A stretch of DNA of 64,000 nucleotides from Nymphaea colorata. Lineage: Eukaryota > Streptophyta > Magnoliopsida > Nymphaeales > Nymphaeaceae. The stretch is taken from positions 13,122,854 to 13,186,853 of the forward strand of contig NC_045147.1 in NCBI RefSeq assembly GCF_008831285.2, given 5' to 3'. Below the pieces are notes generated by a model. It was not told the origin of the DNA. It ran no database searches and saw nothing but the letters and a program-made list of their open reading frames with translations. Positions 23,622 through 36,132 of this stretch are shown piece after piece; the stretch's first letter is position 1; the number at the start of each line of letters is the position of its first letter. The translations under genes were made by a program, and so were the position numbers.

Positions 23622-24811
23622 ATGTTCATATTCAGGTGTCTGTGACATGCTCTTGCTTGTTCTTTCTGTATGCTTACTGGGTACTCCTTGGACATTTAAT
23701 GCATATGAATTCTATAGAGATTCAATTTTTTTCCAAGAGCTTGGGTTGATTTGTGAAACCTAAACCACAGGTTCACCAACTCTGAAAGCGTTGGACTCAT
23801 GCCGAGTTCCCTTGTTTAATGTATCATTGAGTAGAATACGGGCCTTCATGTTATGCTAATTTTGTTGAGGGCATCTCAGGATTGATCTTTGTTTTAATTT
23901 AGTTTGGCATACAATTGGTTATAGCTTGTAATGGCACATTCACGTTGGTAAAAACACGTGCAGGACTGCAGGTCCTTGGTGGATGCGGAACTATCCACAT
24001 TCTCATCATTATAAATTTGAACCTAGTTAATGGGGCAACACATATCTGCTACGGTGAAATATGGAAAGTTCACGGGTGTGTACTGTACCTAGCAAAGATA
24101 TCATCATTCCCGTCTCTTGTTCTATCCCCTCATGCTTTATTTCACAACTCTGTCAAGAATTAGTGGTATACTAATCTAAGTTCATATTCAACACGATCTT
24201 TTTTGCTTATACGTGCTTCTTCTCGAATTGACAATTATTTGTTTTTTTCACTTGGTTATAGAAACTTTTCTCAGAAAGCCTTGTGAAAGAAACATGTGTG
24301 TTGTTCTTTAGCATTTTCAGCGTGAGATGGCCTTCGTAAAGCAGGCTTACAATTTCCTCTTTTCGAGGGTTACCATTTAGCTATTGTTTATCCTTTCTTG
24401 TATGACAGCACTTATTTCAGTAGACTGGAGCAGATTCATGTTTCGTGAGAAGCTTAGAGTTCAAGTTCGTGATATGGCCTAAGTACTCATGTCGGTATGC
24501 TGGTATGACGACACGATATAGCTGGTACGGTTGTATTTTAAAACTTAAATTTTTAAAGTTAATTTTTCTTTAATTTTGGTTTTTTCATTCTTTTTATTTC
24601 TCTTCACCTAGATTCTATATTTTTCTCGCCCGTTTCATTAATTTTGAGAACTTTTGTGGATTATTGCATATATATGTGCTTTGCCGTATCTCTTACCATA
24701 ATTTTCAAAACTGGTGCATCCTTACTTGCACGACACTATAAATATAGTATACAATGTCAAAATATGGGTAGTGTTGTGTAAACCGAATAGTGAAAATTTT
24801 AGATCTTTTTA

Positions 24812-25204
24812 GGGGCTGTTTGAAGTTTTGAAAACACGGAATTGGAAATAAGTTTTCAGAAACTTATTTCAAGAAGTAAGGAAATGGAATGAAAATCTAG
24901 ATTTCCAAAACCCCTTTGGGTTTGCTGGACTTGGTTTTATGTTTTAGAAAATAAATTTCAAGTTTGATAGGAATGAAAAATGAAAAACAGAATTGTTGGA
25001 GAAGAAGAAGCCCACTATTATTGTTTTCATTTCGGAAATTTTTTTTCCACCCTTTGTGGTGGAACGAAATTTTCGAAAAGAATTTTTTGAAAACCGACCA
25101 AACGGTAAGTTTTTCATCTGAAGTTTGATGGGCAAATTTTTTTTTTTCAAAGTTGAATTTTATTTCCAATGGTACATGATATATCATGCCCACCAAACAT
25201 GCCC
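24812..25204. mobile_element. Insertion specific to copy 2, MITE-like
   Basis: About 390 bases interrupt sequence that is continuous in copy 1 (near 9345). Its ends, GGGGCTGTTTG and CAAACATGCCC, form a short inverted repeat of the type found on PIF/Harbinger MITEs. A palindromic TTTCCACCC...GGTGGAA lies inside, as at 1735-1880. A clean target duplication is not seen; a shared GGGG at the junction is the only candidate. Confidence 0.55.
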
Positions 25205-25890
25205 GGGGTGGAATTTTGATTCCAAAATTTTACAATATTTTCATTTCTTTTTAAGGTACATGTCATAATGGTTTTAAATTTTTTTTTTTTAAATGGAGCA
25301 CACTATTTTGAATTCTGAAATCAAAATTTTAGACTATCAAAAGGAAGCTAGAACTAGAATGTTCATTCCAACTTCCAGTTTAAACTGGAATATTGTTTCT
25401 AAAATTTTACTTTTAGAATCAAAATTCAAGGTCATCAAACGCCAGAGAGCATTTGATTGCTTATGCATTTGATGTTGCATGCTTTGGTTGATGCGATCAA
25501 AGATCTATACTAAAACCATAATTCGTCATACTATGGACACATTGATTGACACTTGAATCTTCATTTTACTTGTTTACATCATTAGAAATTTTGATCTAAG
25601 GACAGAAGGGGGAGGGTCTGATATCAAATCTATGGCTTCCAAATCTGGAAAATCTAAGATTCAGACAAAGTCAAATATGTAAACACCCTCTTTGAGAACA
25701 TGTACTGGCAGATTCTACATGTGGACACAAACAGCGAGTGTTCAAATTTCTCATTAACAAATGGGCCCATAATTACTCTTAGGAGCTTCCACAATTTCAA
25801 GCCACCGAATTTGAAGTCCTGATAAGATCTTATAGATGCATAAAAAGGATCCGAGGGCCAATTTTTCGTGTTATATTGCAACTTTCAGAT

Positions 25891-26800
25891 GATTGGATGT
25901 TGTGGAAGTTTTTCCAAAATTAAAATTCCAGATCTAATGCAAACGGATGCGAAAGAGTAAACAATATTTATATATATATTTTTATATATGTTTTTTAAAT
26001 AAAAAGAAAATACATAAAACTTTTAAAAATTAAGAAAAAAGTAAAAGTGAGCATGACTATGACTTTGATGTTATTGAATCATTAAAAAAGAAACATCAAA
26101 ACATAAAAAAAAAAAACGACCTAAATGTATTAAAAGCAAACATGATATCTGGATTGGAAAAAAGGTAGAAGCTTGAACTCTAAACGAGAGGATGGTCCAC
26201 AGGAACCGTCATAAAAAGAAGCCACCATCATATATCCAACCCAAAACCCGAATATGTAATAATACGGGCTTGTACCGGATCTGGCGCAGGTCGATCTGGA
26301 TTCATATTCAATTCATTGACCCTCCAAAGTCGAAATGCCCCCAAGACACGCAGCCTACAAACTCGTTCGGACGCCAAATAAAGAATATGCCATGGTTGAC
26401 GACACCGCTGCGATTCCGCTCCTTCTTCATCTTCTTCCTTCCCGCCATGCCGTTCCGACGCCGTCGAGTGCCTCATCCTGGCGGTCGCTGACAGCTAATT
26501 GGAGTCGGAAAGGGAAACCAAGTGTCCTCTCGAGCTCGCCAACCTGACGCCTCTGACAGCGTTTCTTGTTCAGTGCCTTTTGAGGTTTCTCTATCTTCTT
26601 CCTCAGAATCCCTCCCACTTCTTATGTCTCTACGGTATCTGGTGGTTGCAATCCCAGAAGATGGATTTGAAATTGAGTGACGCGTGTTGGAGATTGAGAA
26701 GACGGAGAACGAGTTGCTGTTGATTTTTGATTTTCCGTGTTTTTAGTATAATATTTCCTGTAGTGTTAGGGTTTTCGGCCTCTGGGCTGCGGAGGAGGCC
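25891..26800. other. Upstream region of the PHD-finger gene
   Basis: The first 300 bases are AT-rich, with A-runs near 26105. From about 26320 the sequence becomes mixed and CT-rich (26390-26640), consistent with a promoter and leader of the plus-strand PHD gene starting at 26801. No separate gene was recognised. Confidence 0.4.
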
Positions 26801-29800
26801 ATGAAAGGGCGGTCGCACCGGCTGCCGACGGCGGAGCCGGACGACTGGGTAGATGGCTCGTGGACGGTGGACTGCACCTGCGGCGTCACGTTCGACGATG
26901 GGGAGGAGATGGTCAGCTGCGACGAGTGCGGGGTGTGGGTGCACACAAGGTGCTCGCGGTTCGTTAAAGGGGAGACGTCGTTCACCTGTGACAAATGCAA
27001 GAGCAAGTGCAGCAGGAAGGAGAGCGAGGAGACGGAGGTCGCCCAGTTGCTCGTTGAGATGCCGACGCAGACGATACGAATGGATTCCTTCGCCGCGCAC
27101 CGCCCGTTCCGGCTGTGGACGGACATACCAATTGCCGAGCGCGTCCACGTCCAGGGCGTGCCTGGCGGAGATCCGGCGTTGTTCGAGGGGTTGTCTGTCT
27201 TCACGTCCCAGCTCTGGAAATGCACCGGCTATGTGCCCAAGAAGTTTAATTTCCGGTTTCGAGAGTTCCCTTCTTGGGAAGAGAAATCTGGCGGAGAGCC
27301 AATGCCGTCTTTTGGATCATTGATTGGGGGAGAAGTGGGTATGCAGCATGATGAAAAGATTGAGAAGGACGATGAGAATCCTGTCAATATTGGGGCAGAT
27401 GTGCTGTTTTCCTTGTCCAAAAAGGTCGCGCTCGATCCGGAAAATTACGTGAGCAGCCGTTCGCCTATACCCGACGACTGGAATCAAGAGCGGCCATCGT
27501 CTCCGAAAGAGGTCAAGAAGCGTGATGGTAAAGCTTTGAGTAGCAAGGTGATGCCGAACCTTGGCAAGAGCGAGAAAACCCAATTCGGCATGCAGGATCT
27601 TCATACGAGCAAGCGAAAGAAGGAAGAGGGTTCTAAGGATCAGACGGCGAAGAAGAAGTCAAAGGGCGGACACAAGGAGGGAGGCGGTAAGAACAAGATC
27701 GGGTCTCAGGAACGGATTCACCAATTTAGAGGTAGGGAAGTGAGAATGCTGACGTTGTCTTGAATAATGCGGTGTTATCTCTGATGACTTTTTTCATCCC
27801 ATTTGTTCTTTGAGTTCTATAATTCTTCACTTGCATTTTTGTTCGTTTGATTCTTCATTCTTTGTTTATCATAGTCGATGCTAAAATATGCATTAAATTT
27901 GCTAACGCTATCAATCTATATCAAACGTTTCATTTTTTATTTAATGTTAATCTTGTATCAAGGGAAATATTAGCTGTTCCTTTGGGTTAACTATACTAAT
28001 CCATTTTCGTGCGTGTATTGAGGTGCTTGGGACGCTTGTTTGATTGGGATATATTGGATATTTATCTTCTTGTTTTGGCTTCCCATTGGTGTCCCTTCCA
28101 TGAAACTATGGTTATATGCGCTCATCATAGAACAGATTTGATATGTAGATGCATGTCAATAATCTAAGGATTCAAAAATCTGCTTATGTTTGCTTCATAT
28201 ATGGGAACTAATGATTGGTTATTCTAAAACAATTTTTTGTATTGTTCAAGATCGAAGACCGTGTCTAGTCGTACCTGGCTGGTTTGTTGGTTATTCTAGA
28301 CATAGGTTTTGGAACACTGAATTTTCTATTATCTTCTTCACTTAGAGTAGTAGTACAGTACTGAGTAAAGCACTTGGTTATTTCAAGAAATGCAAATCCA
28401 ACGTAATTCTAAGGGTTGTTATTTACATATCCAAGTATCTGAACCTCGTTTTGTGGCACTGGCTTAAGCCATAAATAATGGAAAAGGTGCTTCCTCTTTG
28501 TCATCTGTATCTTCGTAAGGTGAGCTTAAGAAGGAGACATTTTTTTAATTTGCGCTTGCTGCATTCTTGTGTATCTCATGAATCAGTTGAGGGGTGTTTG
28601 CTTCTGCTGTTTGAGAACTTAATTTTTCTATTTCTGAATAAGATTGTGTTTCATATTTCAGTGCTTTTGTTTAAACTAGCCTCCATGATTGGATATGCAT
28701 GAGTATGATTATGATAATATTTCTCCATTTTCTGGAATTGACCCTCCAGGTGATGCACCCAAGATGGGTCTTGAGGGAGATTTCAGTGTAGCTTTGACTG
28801 GTGTAACCAAGGAGGTCTTGAAATTGGTCGAGAAAAATAAATCTGTAAAATCAGGATCTGGCTTTGATGACTGCAATGATGATGAACAGAAGCATAACAA
28901 TCCTAAGCCTAAGGTTGACTTCTCAAATGACGACACTGAGCAGATTTTTTTGCAAAAACAAGAATGCTTTGAGGATGAAAAGTCCCATGGGCTTTTCAAA
29001 GCTGGAGTTACCAATATTAACTCACCTACAAAGCTATCAACTGAAAAAAAAGTCAGCATAGCAGTTCCTGTGAAAGTTGAGGTATGCTAATTTATTGTGT
29101 CATACTGTCATGTTGTCTACTACTTTACAAGCCATTTGCATGGTACTGCAGTATAACTGTTCAAACTTGAAATGAACTCTTTGTCCTCTGTTCAGATGTT
29201 CTTGTGTCTTGCAGGTTTCCTTGGTAGCCTTGTAAAGCTCAAAAATACTCTAGTACCAATATGGAAATATCTAGATTGATTGTCTATTTCTCCAATGTAC
29301 TTGGTTTTCATCAAACTAAACTGTGATCTAAATACATGGCAATTCAATTGGCTCGAGACTTGCTGAGCTATGGCCAAAAAAGGGTGCTGATTGATCTTGC
29401 CTTGGGTTATTGAAAAGGAGGGAGAAAAGTCTAGCATTGTGTAGGTGAGGCATTTGGGAACAAAACATGAAGATAGTTTACTAAGATTGTTTTTGTTCAC
29501 TTGATAGTTAGGGAACTAGAAGCCTGTGGGGTCTCCAGGCTGCCAAATGCAGGATGTATTTTTGATATTTTAGTCTGAAGGGTGTGTTGCATGAGAATGA
29601 TCTTTAAAAAAGTTGGAAGTATGATTCTTGTTTGTGACACCACGAGTTCCATATTTATATCTACGTGTGCAAAACATTGGAAGGAGTGGCTCTGATAAAC
29701 CAATATTGATATCTTGTGAATTAACATTTGGAAAATGAACTTCAGACTTCACCAGTGATTACCCTTCAGAAATGATATTCTTCAGTGATTTGCCACATGA

Positions 29801-32800
29801 TGGGCTTGTATATGATGATTGACGTTTGCAGTGTTAATCTAGCTTGTTATCTCAAGTCTTGGCACTTTCTCTGATGGGATGGCATACCTGCAGGGTAATC
29901 CTAACGACAGGTGATGTTGGGTTAGTTATTCAGTTATTCCCATTGAGTCTGCAGTAAACATGGATAAACCCGACCTATTTATCCAGATAGATAGGGTTAT
30001 CTACATGGAGAAGGTCGTTCCAACAGCGTATCTATCTGTTACTTCAGTTAGTCTTCTATAGTTTCCTTTTCGAGCTTGTGTGTTTCTCTTTGAATAAGTG
30101 AGATAAATGTATTTGATTCATTTTGAGGGAAGTGGAGCAGTGGGTTCGTGTAGAAGAAAATGGACAAAATTCATTGTGAACGTTACTTCGCTTGGTTCTT
30201 ATATAAAAAGTGTGTGTGTGTGTAATGCATATTTAATAGTTCTCTAAAATAGCCAAGTGTGCCTATTCCTGCTACAGGAATTTGGAAATGATGGGATGAC
30301 CCTTCGAGAGGATGTGCTTCAAAATGCTAAATTCAATGGACTGTCTGCCATGCCGCCTGCAGACTCTCAATCAGCATCTCATCACTCAAAACTCATCATC
30401 AGTATTCCTGTTACCCCTGCCCCCCCTGTGCCCAAGGAAACAAATGTTGTGAACTCACCAAATTTTCTTCTGTCAACCAGAAAAGTCAAAGTTGAAACTG
30501 AAGATGACTCAGGCACAAATAAGACAACAACATCATCTCCCACTGTTAGTAACAAAGATTCAGCTGTTGAATGCAAACTAAACTCTGAGATGCCCGATAA
30601 GGCTAATGATCCACTCATTCAGAATTCACTATCCTCATTTGCTGTAAGACCACCTGCTAAGCAGTTGGTGCAGGAAACTGGTACTTCAGATAAAGCAACT
30701 GAGAAGCCGCATGAGAATCTTGAGGAACATGAAACAGCTTCAAGTGCTTCCCTGAAAGAGAGAACAACTGTGATTGATAGGGAAGAGGAAGAAACACACA
30801 CTCGTGAAAGTGGAAAACTTGCTCAGAGTGGAGTTCGTGGATCTAGTGAAGCTGAACCATCATGTAGAGACTTGGAAGAGTTGGGAGGATCCTCTTCAAA
30901 ATCTAGGCATGGAATGGCTGGGTCATTTTCATCACAGGATGGTACTTTGAGATCTAAAAATGAATTGGGAAGATCGACCACTTTGTATGATGGTTTGTCC
31001 AAGTCTAGGCATGGCACAAAATTTGTTGCGGGCTCACCAAAATCATCTAATACAAACTCAGGCAGTTCGCCATTTAGTAGGCATAAGCTTGCCAGTGGAC
31101 ATGGAAGGTTGCCAACTCCTGGTGTCACTGCAAAAAGTGTTCCTAATGCAAATGATTTGGGATCATTATCAACTGCAACTGGTAATAAGCAGTCGGGTAC
31201 TTCCGTATCCATGTCTATGGGAAAACCGCACTCAGCCAAGCATCGCGAGAAGTCAAATTTGTCAATTGAAAACAAGAACATTGATCCTTCATTTGGCTCT
31301 TTTGGAGGTGAAAACTCTCAAGAAGTGTCTGCCTCAAAAGACCGAATAAAGATCCCTGTAACTTCAGGGTCTAAAATGCCACATTCCAGACCAATTGTCT
31401 CCACTTCTTCCAAGCATGGAACCTTATCTAAACAGAAGGAGCAAGTACCTCCACCATCTTCAAAAGCATCACCATCACATTCAGCGCCTACATCCTCAGG
31501 CACTGGGAATGCCCCTGTTACATTGCAGGATGCTTCTGCAATCAAACAGATGGCTTCAGATGCATGTAGCAAAGGCGACAAGCATGATGAATGCCCACAA
31601 CCGTCCATGAAGGTGACAAGCGCACTGCCTCTAACACATGCTCCAGTCCCTGTTGCTACTGCTGCGCCATTAAGTGATGAAGAGGTTGGTGCAAGTTCTT
31701 TTCTGCTTTATTTGCAGCATCAAGTATTTATATAATCAACTTTCCAAGCTGAGCTAGCTGATAAAGTATTCATGTTGGTTTTGCAGCTTGCTTTGCTGTT
31801 GCACCAAGAACTTAACAGCTCACCGAGGGTCCCTCGGATATCAAGGATGCGTCATGCAGGAAGTATTCCTCAGGGGACTTCTCAAACAGCTTTCAGCACA
31901 CTTGTTAAGCGCTCTTCTGTTGGTGCTTCACCAGCTTCTGCTGGTGTGAAGGACCATAATTTGGTATGTTGATTGGCATCTAATAGCGTCAGGCTTTGGC
32001 TGCATGTATGGATCATATAGTCACAAAAAACATATTTTTTTTTTAACAAAACACAAAAAAAAAATACAACAAATAAATTAGCCGTTTAAAAATTTTAAAT
32101 TAAACACTGTTTTGTTTGAAAAAATACCAAAATTTTCCTTTTTTTTCATTTTTCCCACGTTTTTAATGTCAAATTGCTTGTTTTCCTTTTTTGATTTTTT
32201 ATTTGTTGCAAATCTACTTATTTTTTTATGTTTGTGTTATAGTTTCTCACGTATTTATTTTTTTCCTCTTTTTTAGTTTTTTTAATTTTTGAAAAATGTA
32301 CTGTATTTTTATTTAAGCTCGTTGTGTTACACCCGAGAAAAACTTCACCATCTAAACACTAGAAAGTTTTTTGTGACCATGACATGGATGAATGTTTGAA
32401 ATGCACGGAAGAGAAAAAATAAATCATGAAAATTCAATGTCTGGATTGGAGCTTATGGAACTGAAACAACTACAATCACTAATTTTAAAACCCTTTAAAA
32501 ACTGATCTACTCATCTGATGTTCATAATATCTTTTGAAATCTACAAATTTGGACATTCTGCATCCACTTATATGGATGGATTTATGAAAAGCACCATTTG
32601 CAATGCTGGAGAGCTAGGAGGTCAAGACAGCCAAATAAAAGTGAGCTGTTGTTTTTTGTATGCCCTCGATTTTCCTTGTTGCACGTTGAAATAATGTGCT
32701 TCAAATGTTCTTGTTTGTTGAAGAAACTTTGTATCTTGAGTCCAACATATCATTTTTGCCATTTGATCACTTGATTGAATGATTTGAGGCATGGATACTG

Positions 32801-34215
32801 GAGCACGTGACATATCAGCGCACCATCCAATCACTCTGTCTCACACACACCCTCACACTCTCCCCAAACTGTACTGCTGTTCTTACTCGGTTCTCTCTCT
32901 CTCTCTCTCTGTGAAGAAATTCTTGTGCTATCTAATTCTCAACTTTTTGCTAACCCATGTTATGGCTTTCTACAGGCATCAAGGAGAAAAATCAAGGATG
33001 ATTCGAGCAGGGAGAACTCTCGTACCATACTCGAAGATACAAAAAAATCCAACCGAAAATCTCCTGCTCAGAGATCCCAGGAGGAATCGAATGTCGATGA
33101 TTCTGCTAAAAAGGATGCCGATGGCAAATCTTCAGAAGATTTTGGCTCTGCCAAGAAGGTGACATCCCTCGCCACCAGCACGGTTGGTAATAATTGCCAT
33201 TCATCCTCTGCAGAGGCAAGTGATCCGATTGTCACTTCTAGGTGTCATCCAGCGGCAGAATTATCAGATGATGATGGCACGCCACTTGCTGGGGCTAGCA
33301 CACGTACTTTGCCAGGTCGATGGGATTTGAAGTTTGAACTGTTATTCTTGATCTTCAAACGATTTATTTTCTAACTCATCTTCTTATTGTAGTGCAGGTT
33401 TAATAGATGAAATCCTCAGTAAGAATAAGGAGATGTCCTATGAAGAGCTTTGTGATGCTGTGCTTCCGGTACTTGTTCCTATTTGAACCTTCATTTTCTT
33501 GGTCCATTTATGTGTGCTTGTGCTGTAATTTGTTCCTTACTTTCCTCACAGCACTGGCATAATTTGAGGAAGCATAATGGCGAGCGGTATGCTTATTCAA
33601 GCCACTCGCATGCAGTGCTTGACTGCTTGAGAAATAGGAATGCGTGGGCTCAACTTGTTGATCGGGGACCCAAGGTGCAGTAATGTGAATCCTTTTATTT
33701 TTTCACTATTAAAATGTGATTTTTGTATTTGAAAATCCAATAACGTTTCTTGCCTGAGGAGTTTGCTAGTCTTAGAACAGATCCCGTACCTGTTTGTTTC
33801 TATGGATTTCTAAATTGGAGTAACTTTTCGCCAGACAAATTTGAGCAGGAAGAAGCGCAAGCTTGAACCTGATACTGCTGACACAGAGCCTGAAAGCAGA
33901 GATGGCAATCCAAACAACGCAAAGTTGAAAAATGAAGAGGGAGGAGGAGGAACATCCGAGCCACACGAAGAGGATGTTGCAAAGGGCAAACGCAGGTCTC
34001 GGAGTTACAGGAGGTTGGCACTGCAGGGGAGGCGCCTGAAGAGAAAGAAAGGTAAGAGGAGGCCAAAAGCAGTGGTTACTGACGATGATTATGATGCCCT
34101 TTCCGCATCAAGTGGTGGTGCTGAGAGTAATTACAGTGATGAAGAAAGTGAAGGTGCAAGGGCGGACACTCTGAAAAACAAACTTACTTCTGATGAGAGT
34201 GAATCGGAGCAGTGA
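26801..34215 (+). CDS. PHD-finger chromatin-associated protein
   Basis: The inferred eight exons are 26801-27731, 28750-29081, 30278-31684, 31787-31963, 32976-33315, 33398-33468, 33552-33674 and 33835-34215. All phases agree and give about 1253 residues. Residues 25-66 form a C4HC3 PHD finger (C25, C27, C40, C43, H48, C51, C63, C66), a fold that reads histone H3 tails. A conserved plant block follows to about residue 165 (RMDSFAAHRPFRLWTDIPIA through the PSWEE word). The middle is long, Ser/Thr-rich and low in complexity. Near the C-terminus are a LALLLHQELNSSPRVPR motif and a conserved segment (LIDEILSKNKEMSYEELCDA to WAQLVDRGPK), which I infer to be a winged-helix-like DNA- or chromatin-binding module. 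The tail is basic then acidic, with likely nuclear localisation signals (KKRK, GKRRSRS, RRLKRKKGKRRPK). The exon 1/2 junction is the least certain. A plant PHD family is clear; the exact ortholog is not named. Confidence 0.85.
32016..32380 (+). mobile_element. Intronic MITE, copy A
   Basis: This ~365-bp AT-rich element lies in the PHD-gene intron 31964-32975. The left end TATAGTCACAAAAAAC and the right end TTTTTTGTGACCATGA are inverted repeats. A possible 9-base target duplication (TATGGATCA left, CATGGATGA right, 7 of 9) suggests a Mutator-like MITE. It is related, in reverse orientation, to 48495-48831 in the UBP gene: both share GCCGTTTAAA, AATTGCTTG/AACTGCTTG and TATTTGTTGC words. Confidence 0.6.
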
Positions 34216-34593
34216 TTTTAAAGTGATGGTCAGTTACGATAATTGGATGCTAGTATTGCTGCTTTGTTTTGGTTCTGATTTTGCATGGTACGAGGTTGTT
34301 GCTCCATCTTTGTAAGCAGAGTTTCGTTGCACCTTCTAAAATGGATGGATTCAGCTGCATGAATGCCGATATAGGCGATTTGTTCCACTTCAAGATGGTA
34401 GCTTGCATGCTTCCCAATGGCTAAGAAAGATGAAAATTTGATGCCTGGACCAGAAAGCGGATTTTTTGTATATAGTGTAACACTACAATGTACTTTTTTT
34501 TTCTGTAACCCATTTGTCGTGAATGGGCCTTTGTATTCTAGGATATAAATGACAAAAAATTTTGTGAGAAATAATCTGAGATAGTGTTCTGTG
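34216..34593. other. Interval between convergent gene ends
   Basis: These 378 bases separate the stop codon of the PHD gene (+) from that of the PLS-type PPR gene (-). They must hold the 3'-UTRs and poly(A) sites of both. AT-rich stretches near 34500-34570 could serve either strand, so the two transcripts probably overlap at their ends. Confidence 0.5.
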
Positions 34594-36132
34594 TTACATT
34601 GTATCTGATTCAGAACAACCTGGTCTTGAATTTTTGGAACTCTTTCCTCTATATGCTTCATATCTGTTTCCTTTCATGTATATGTTTAAACTACTGAGAG
34701 TCAACAGAATTTCACCTATTTGTGGGTGAGATGTTTTGGCTGCAAGGAACGCATGAACACTGCCCTTGACCTCTATCCAACTGCATCCTGGCTCTTTCTT
34801 CACATTATCATTCTTCATTCTACCTCTGATCTCGAGCATCTCATTCCAAGCACCTGCTGCGGCATAAACATTTGACATAGCTATATAATTGCTGTGATTT
34901 TGAGGGTCTAACTTGAAGAGCTCGATAACTGCCGGCCGGCTTAACTCTATATCACCATGAAGGCTACAGTAGCCGAGGAAAGCTCCCCAGACAGTGGCAC
35001 CTGGTTTTGTCGGCATGCTTTTTATGAAGTCATAAGCTTCAAGAACACGCTTGCTTCTACAAAGGAGATCAACCATGCAGGCATAGTGCTCTTGTTGAGG
35101 AGAAACAGAATGTTTCTGATACATGGATCTGAAATAGTGCCAGCCTTCCCTGACAAGCCCTCCATGACAGCATGCAGAAAGCAAAGCAATGTAAGTTATC
35201 TCATCTGGTTGTGCATTCAACTCCTGCATCTGTTCAAACATAGTTATAGCTTCTTTTACCTGCCCAAATTTGCCATATGCAGCAACCATCGCAGTCCAGA
35301 GAATTGTGTCTTTTACAGGAGCTAAATCAAATATCAGCTTTGCAGAGGCGAGGCAGCCACACTTGGAGTACATGTCAACAAGAGCATTGCTAATCACTAA
35401 ATCGGACTCCAATCCATTTCTTATAATGCTGCCGTGGAACTGTTGCCCTTGATTTATGGAAGTAAGTCTGGAGCACGCACGGATGCATATAGCATAGGTG
35501 AAGTCATCTGGCTTAACGTTGCTGGAGTTCATTCTGTGCATGAGTTTCAGGCCCTCTTCTGGTAGCCCACATTCTACATGAGCAGAAATCATCTCATTCC
35601 ATGCAACCAGGCTTCTATCAGGTATCCTGTTGAACAGCTTTGTGGCAGCGTCCATGGCAAAGCATTTTACATACAAGTGCAGAAGACTGTTTTCCACAAC
35701 CGAATTAGCAAGCATGCCAGCTGCCACCAGTTGAGCATGCATCTGCTGTCCTTGTCTCAAAGCCTGCAGGCCAGAGCAACCAGATAGAGTTGCAGAAAAT
35801 GAATGGCAATTAGGCTTAACGCCCTCCTGCATCATCCGCGAGAAAAGAGTTAGCGACTTGGCGTACTGTCGATGCTGCACATGACCCACTATCAGCGAAG
35901 TCCATGAGACCACGTCTCTCTCAGGCATTTCCTTGAACAGTTTCTGGCCATTCGCTAGCCTTTCACACTTGATGTACAGATCCATCAAAGCTGTAGTCAA
36001 CACGACAAATCGGTAGAAACCACGTTTTACACAAAGGGCATGTATTTGCCTTCCATTGTCGAAGAGCTTCAACCTGGCCGACACATTAAGTGTATCTGAA
36101 ATGGCGTACTCATCTGAATTCGCAAGGGACAT
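34594..36132 (-). CDS. PLS-class pentatricopeptide-repeat protein with E domain
   Basis: A single 512-residue frame starts at 36132. It contains a run of PPR motifs of alternating P, L and S type: GRQIHALCVKRGFY, ALMDLYIKCERL, LFKEMPERDVVSWTSLI, QQMHAQLVAAGM, LFNRIPDRSLVAWNEMI, ALVDMYSKCGCLASAKLIFD and so on. The C-terminal E/E+ region follows (EPGCSWIEVKG...VHAFLA...SHPQIGEI). There is no DYW deaminase domain. Proteins of this class are imported into mitochondria or chloroplasts, bind RNA and mostly act as specificity factors in C-to-U editing. No clear targeting peptide is visible, since the first ATG opens almost directly into the repeats, so the true start could lie elsewhere. It runs opposite to the P-type PPR gene and shares its upstream interval. 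Confidence 0.9.
   Translation of the reverse strand: MSLANSDEYAISDTLNVSARLKLFDNGRQIHALCVKRGFYRFVVLTTALMDLYIKCERLANGQKLFKEMPERDVVSWTSLIVGHVQHRQYAKSLTLFSRMMQEGVKPNCHSFSATLSGCSGLQALRQGQQMHAQLVAAGMLANSVVENSLLHLYVKCFAMDAATKLFNRIPDRSLVAWNEMISAHVECGLPEEGLKLMHRMNSSNVKPDDFTYAICIRACSRLTSINQGQQFHGSIIRNGLESDLVISNALVDMYSKCGCLASAKLIFDLAPVKDTILWTAMVAAYGKFGQVKEAITMFEQMQELNAQPDEITYIALLSACCHGGLVREGWHYFRSMYQKHSVSPQQEHYACMVDLLCRSKRVLEAYDFIKSMPTKPGATVWGAFLGYCSLHGDIELSRPAVIELFKLDPQNHSNYIAMSNVYAAAGAWNEMLEIRGRMKNDNVKKEPGCSWIEVKGSVHAFLAAKTSHPQIGEILLTLSSLNIYMKGNRYEAYRGKSSKNSRPGCSESDTM

Larger units (their letters stand above)
20219..25890 (+). repeat. Segmental duplication, copy 2
   Basis: This is the ~5.7 kb direct repeat of 3968-10056. 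It keeps the same order of intron sequence, exon 2 and 3' flank. Specific differences are loss of several stretches present in copy 1, a doubled 18-base CCTCATTGAGACC unit near 21728-21765, and a ~390-base insertion at 24812-25204. Most aligned stretches differ by only a few percent by eye. It lacks uL23m exon 1 because the copied segment begins inside the intron. Confidence 0.93.

Noticed and set aside
26630-27225. Long minus-strand frames opposite the PHD exon 1
   Set aside because: They are shadows of the GC-rich PHD-finger exon, whose zinc-ligand pattern is on the plus strand.
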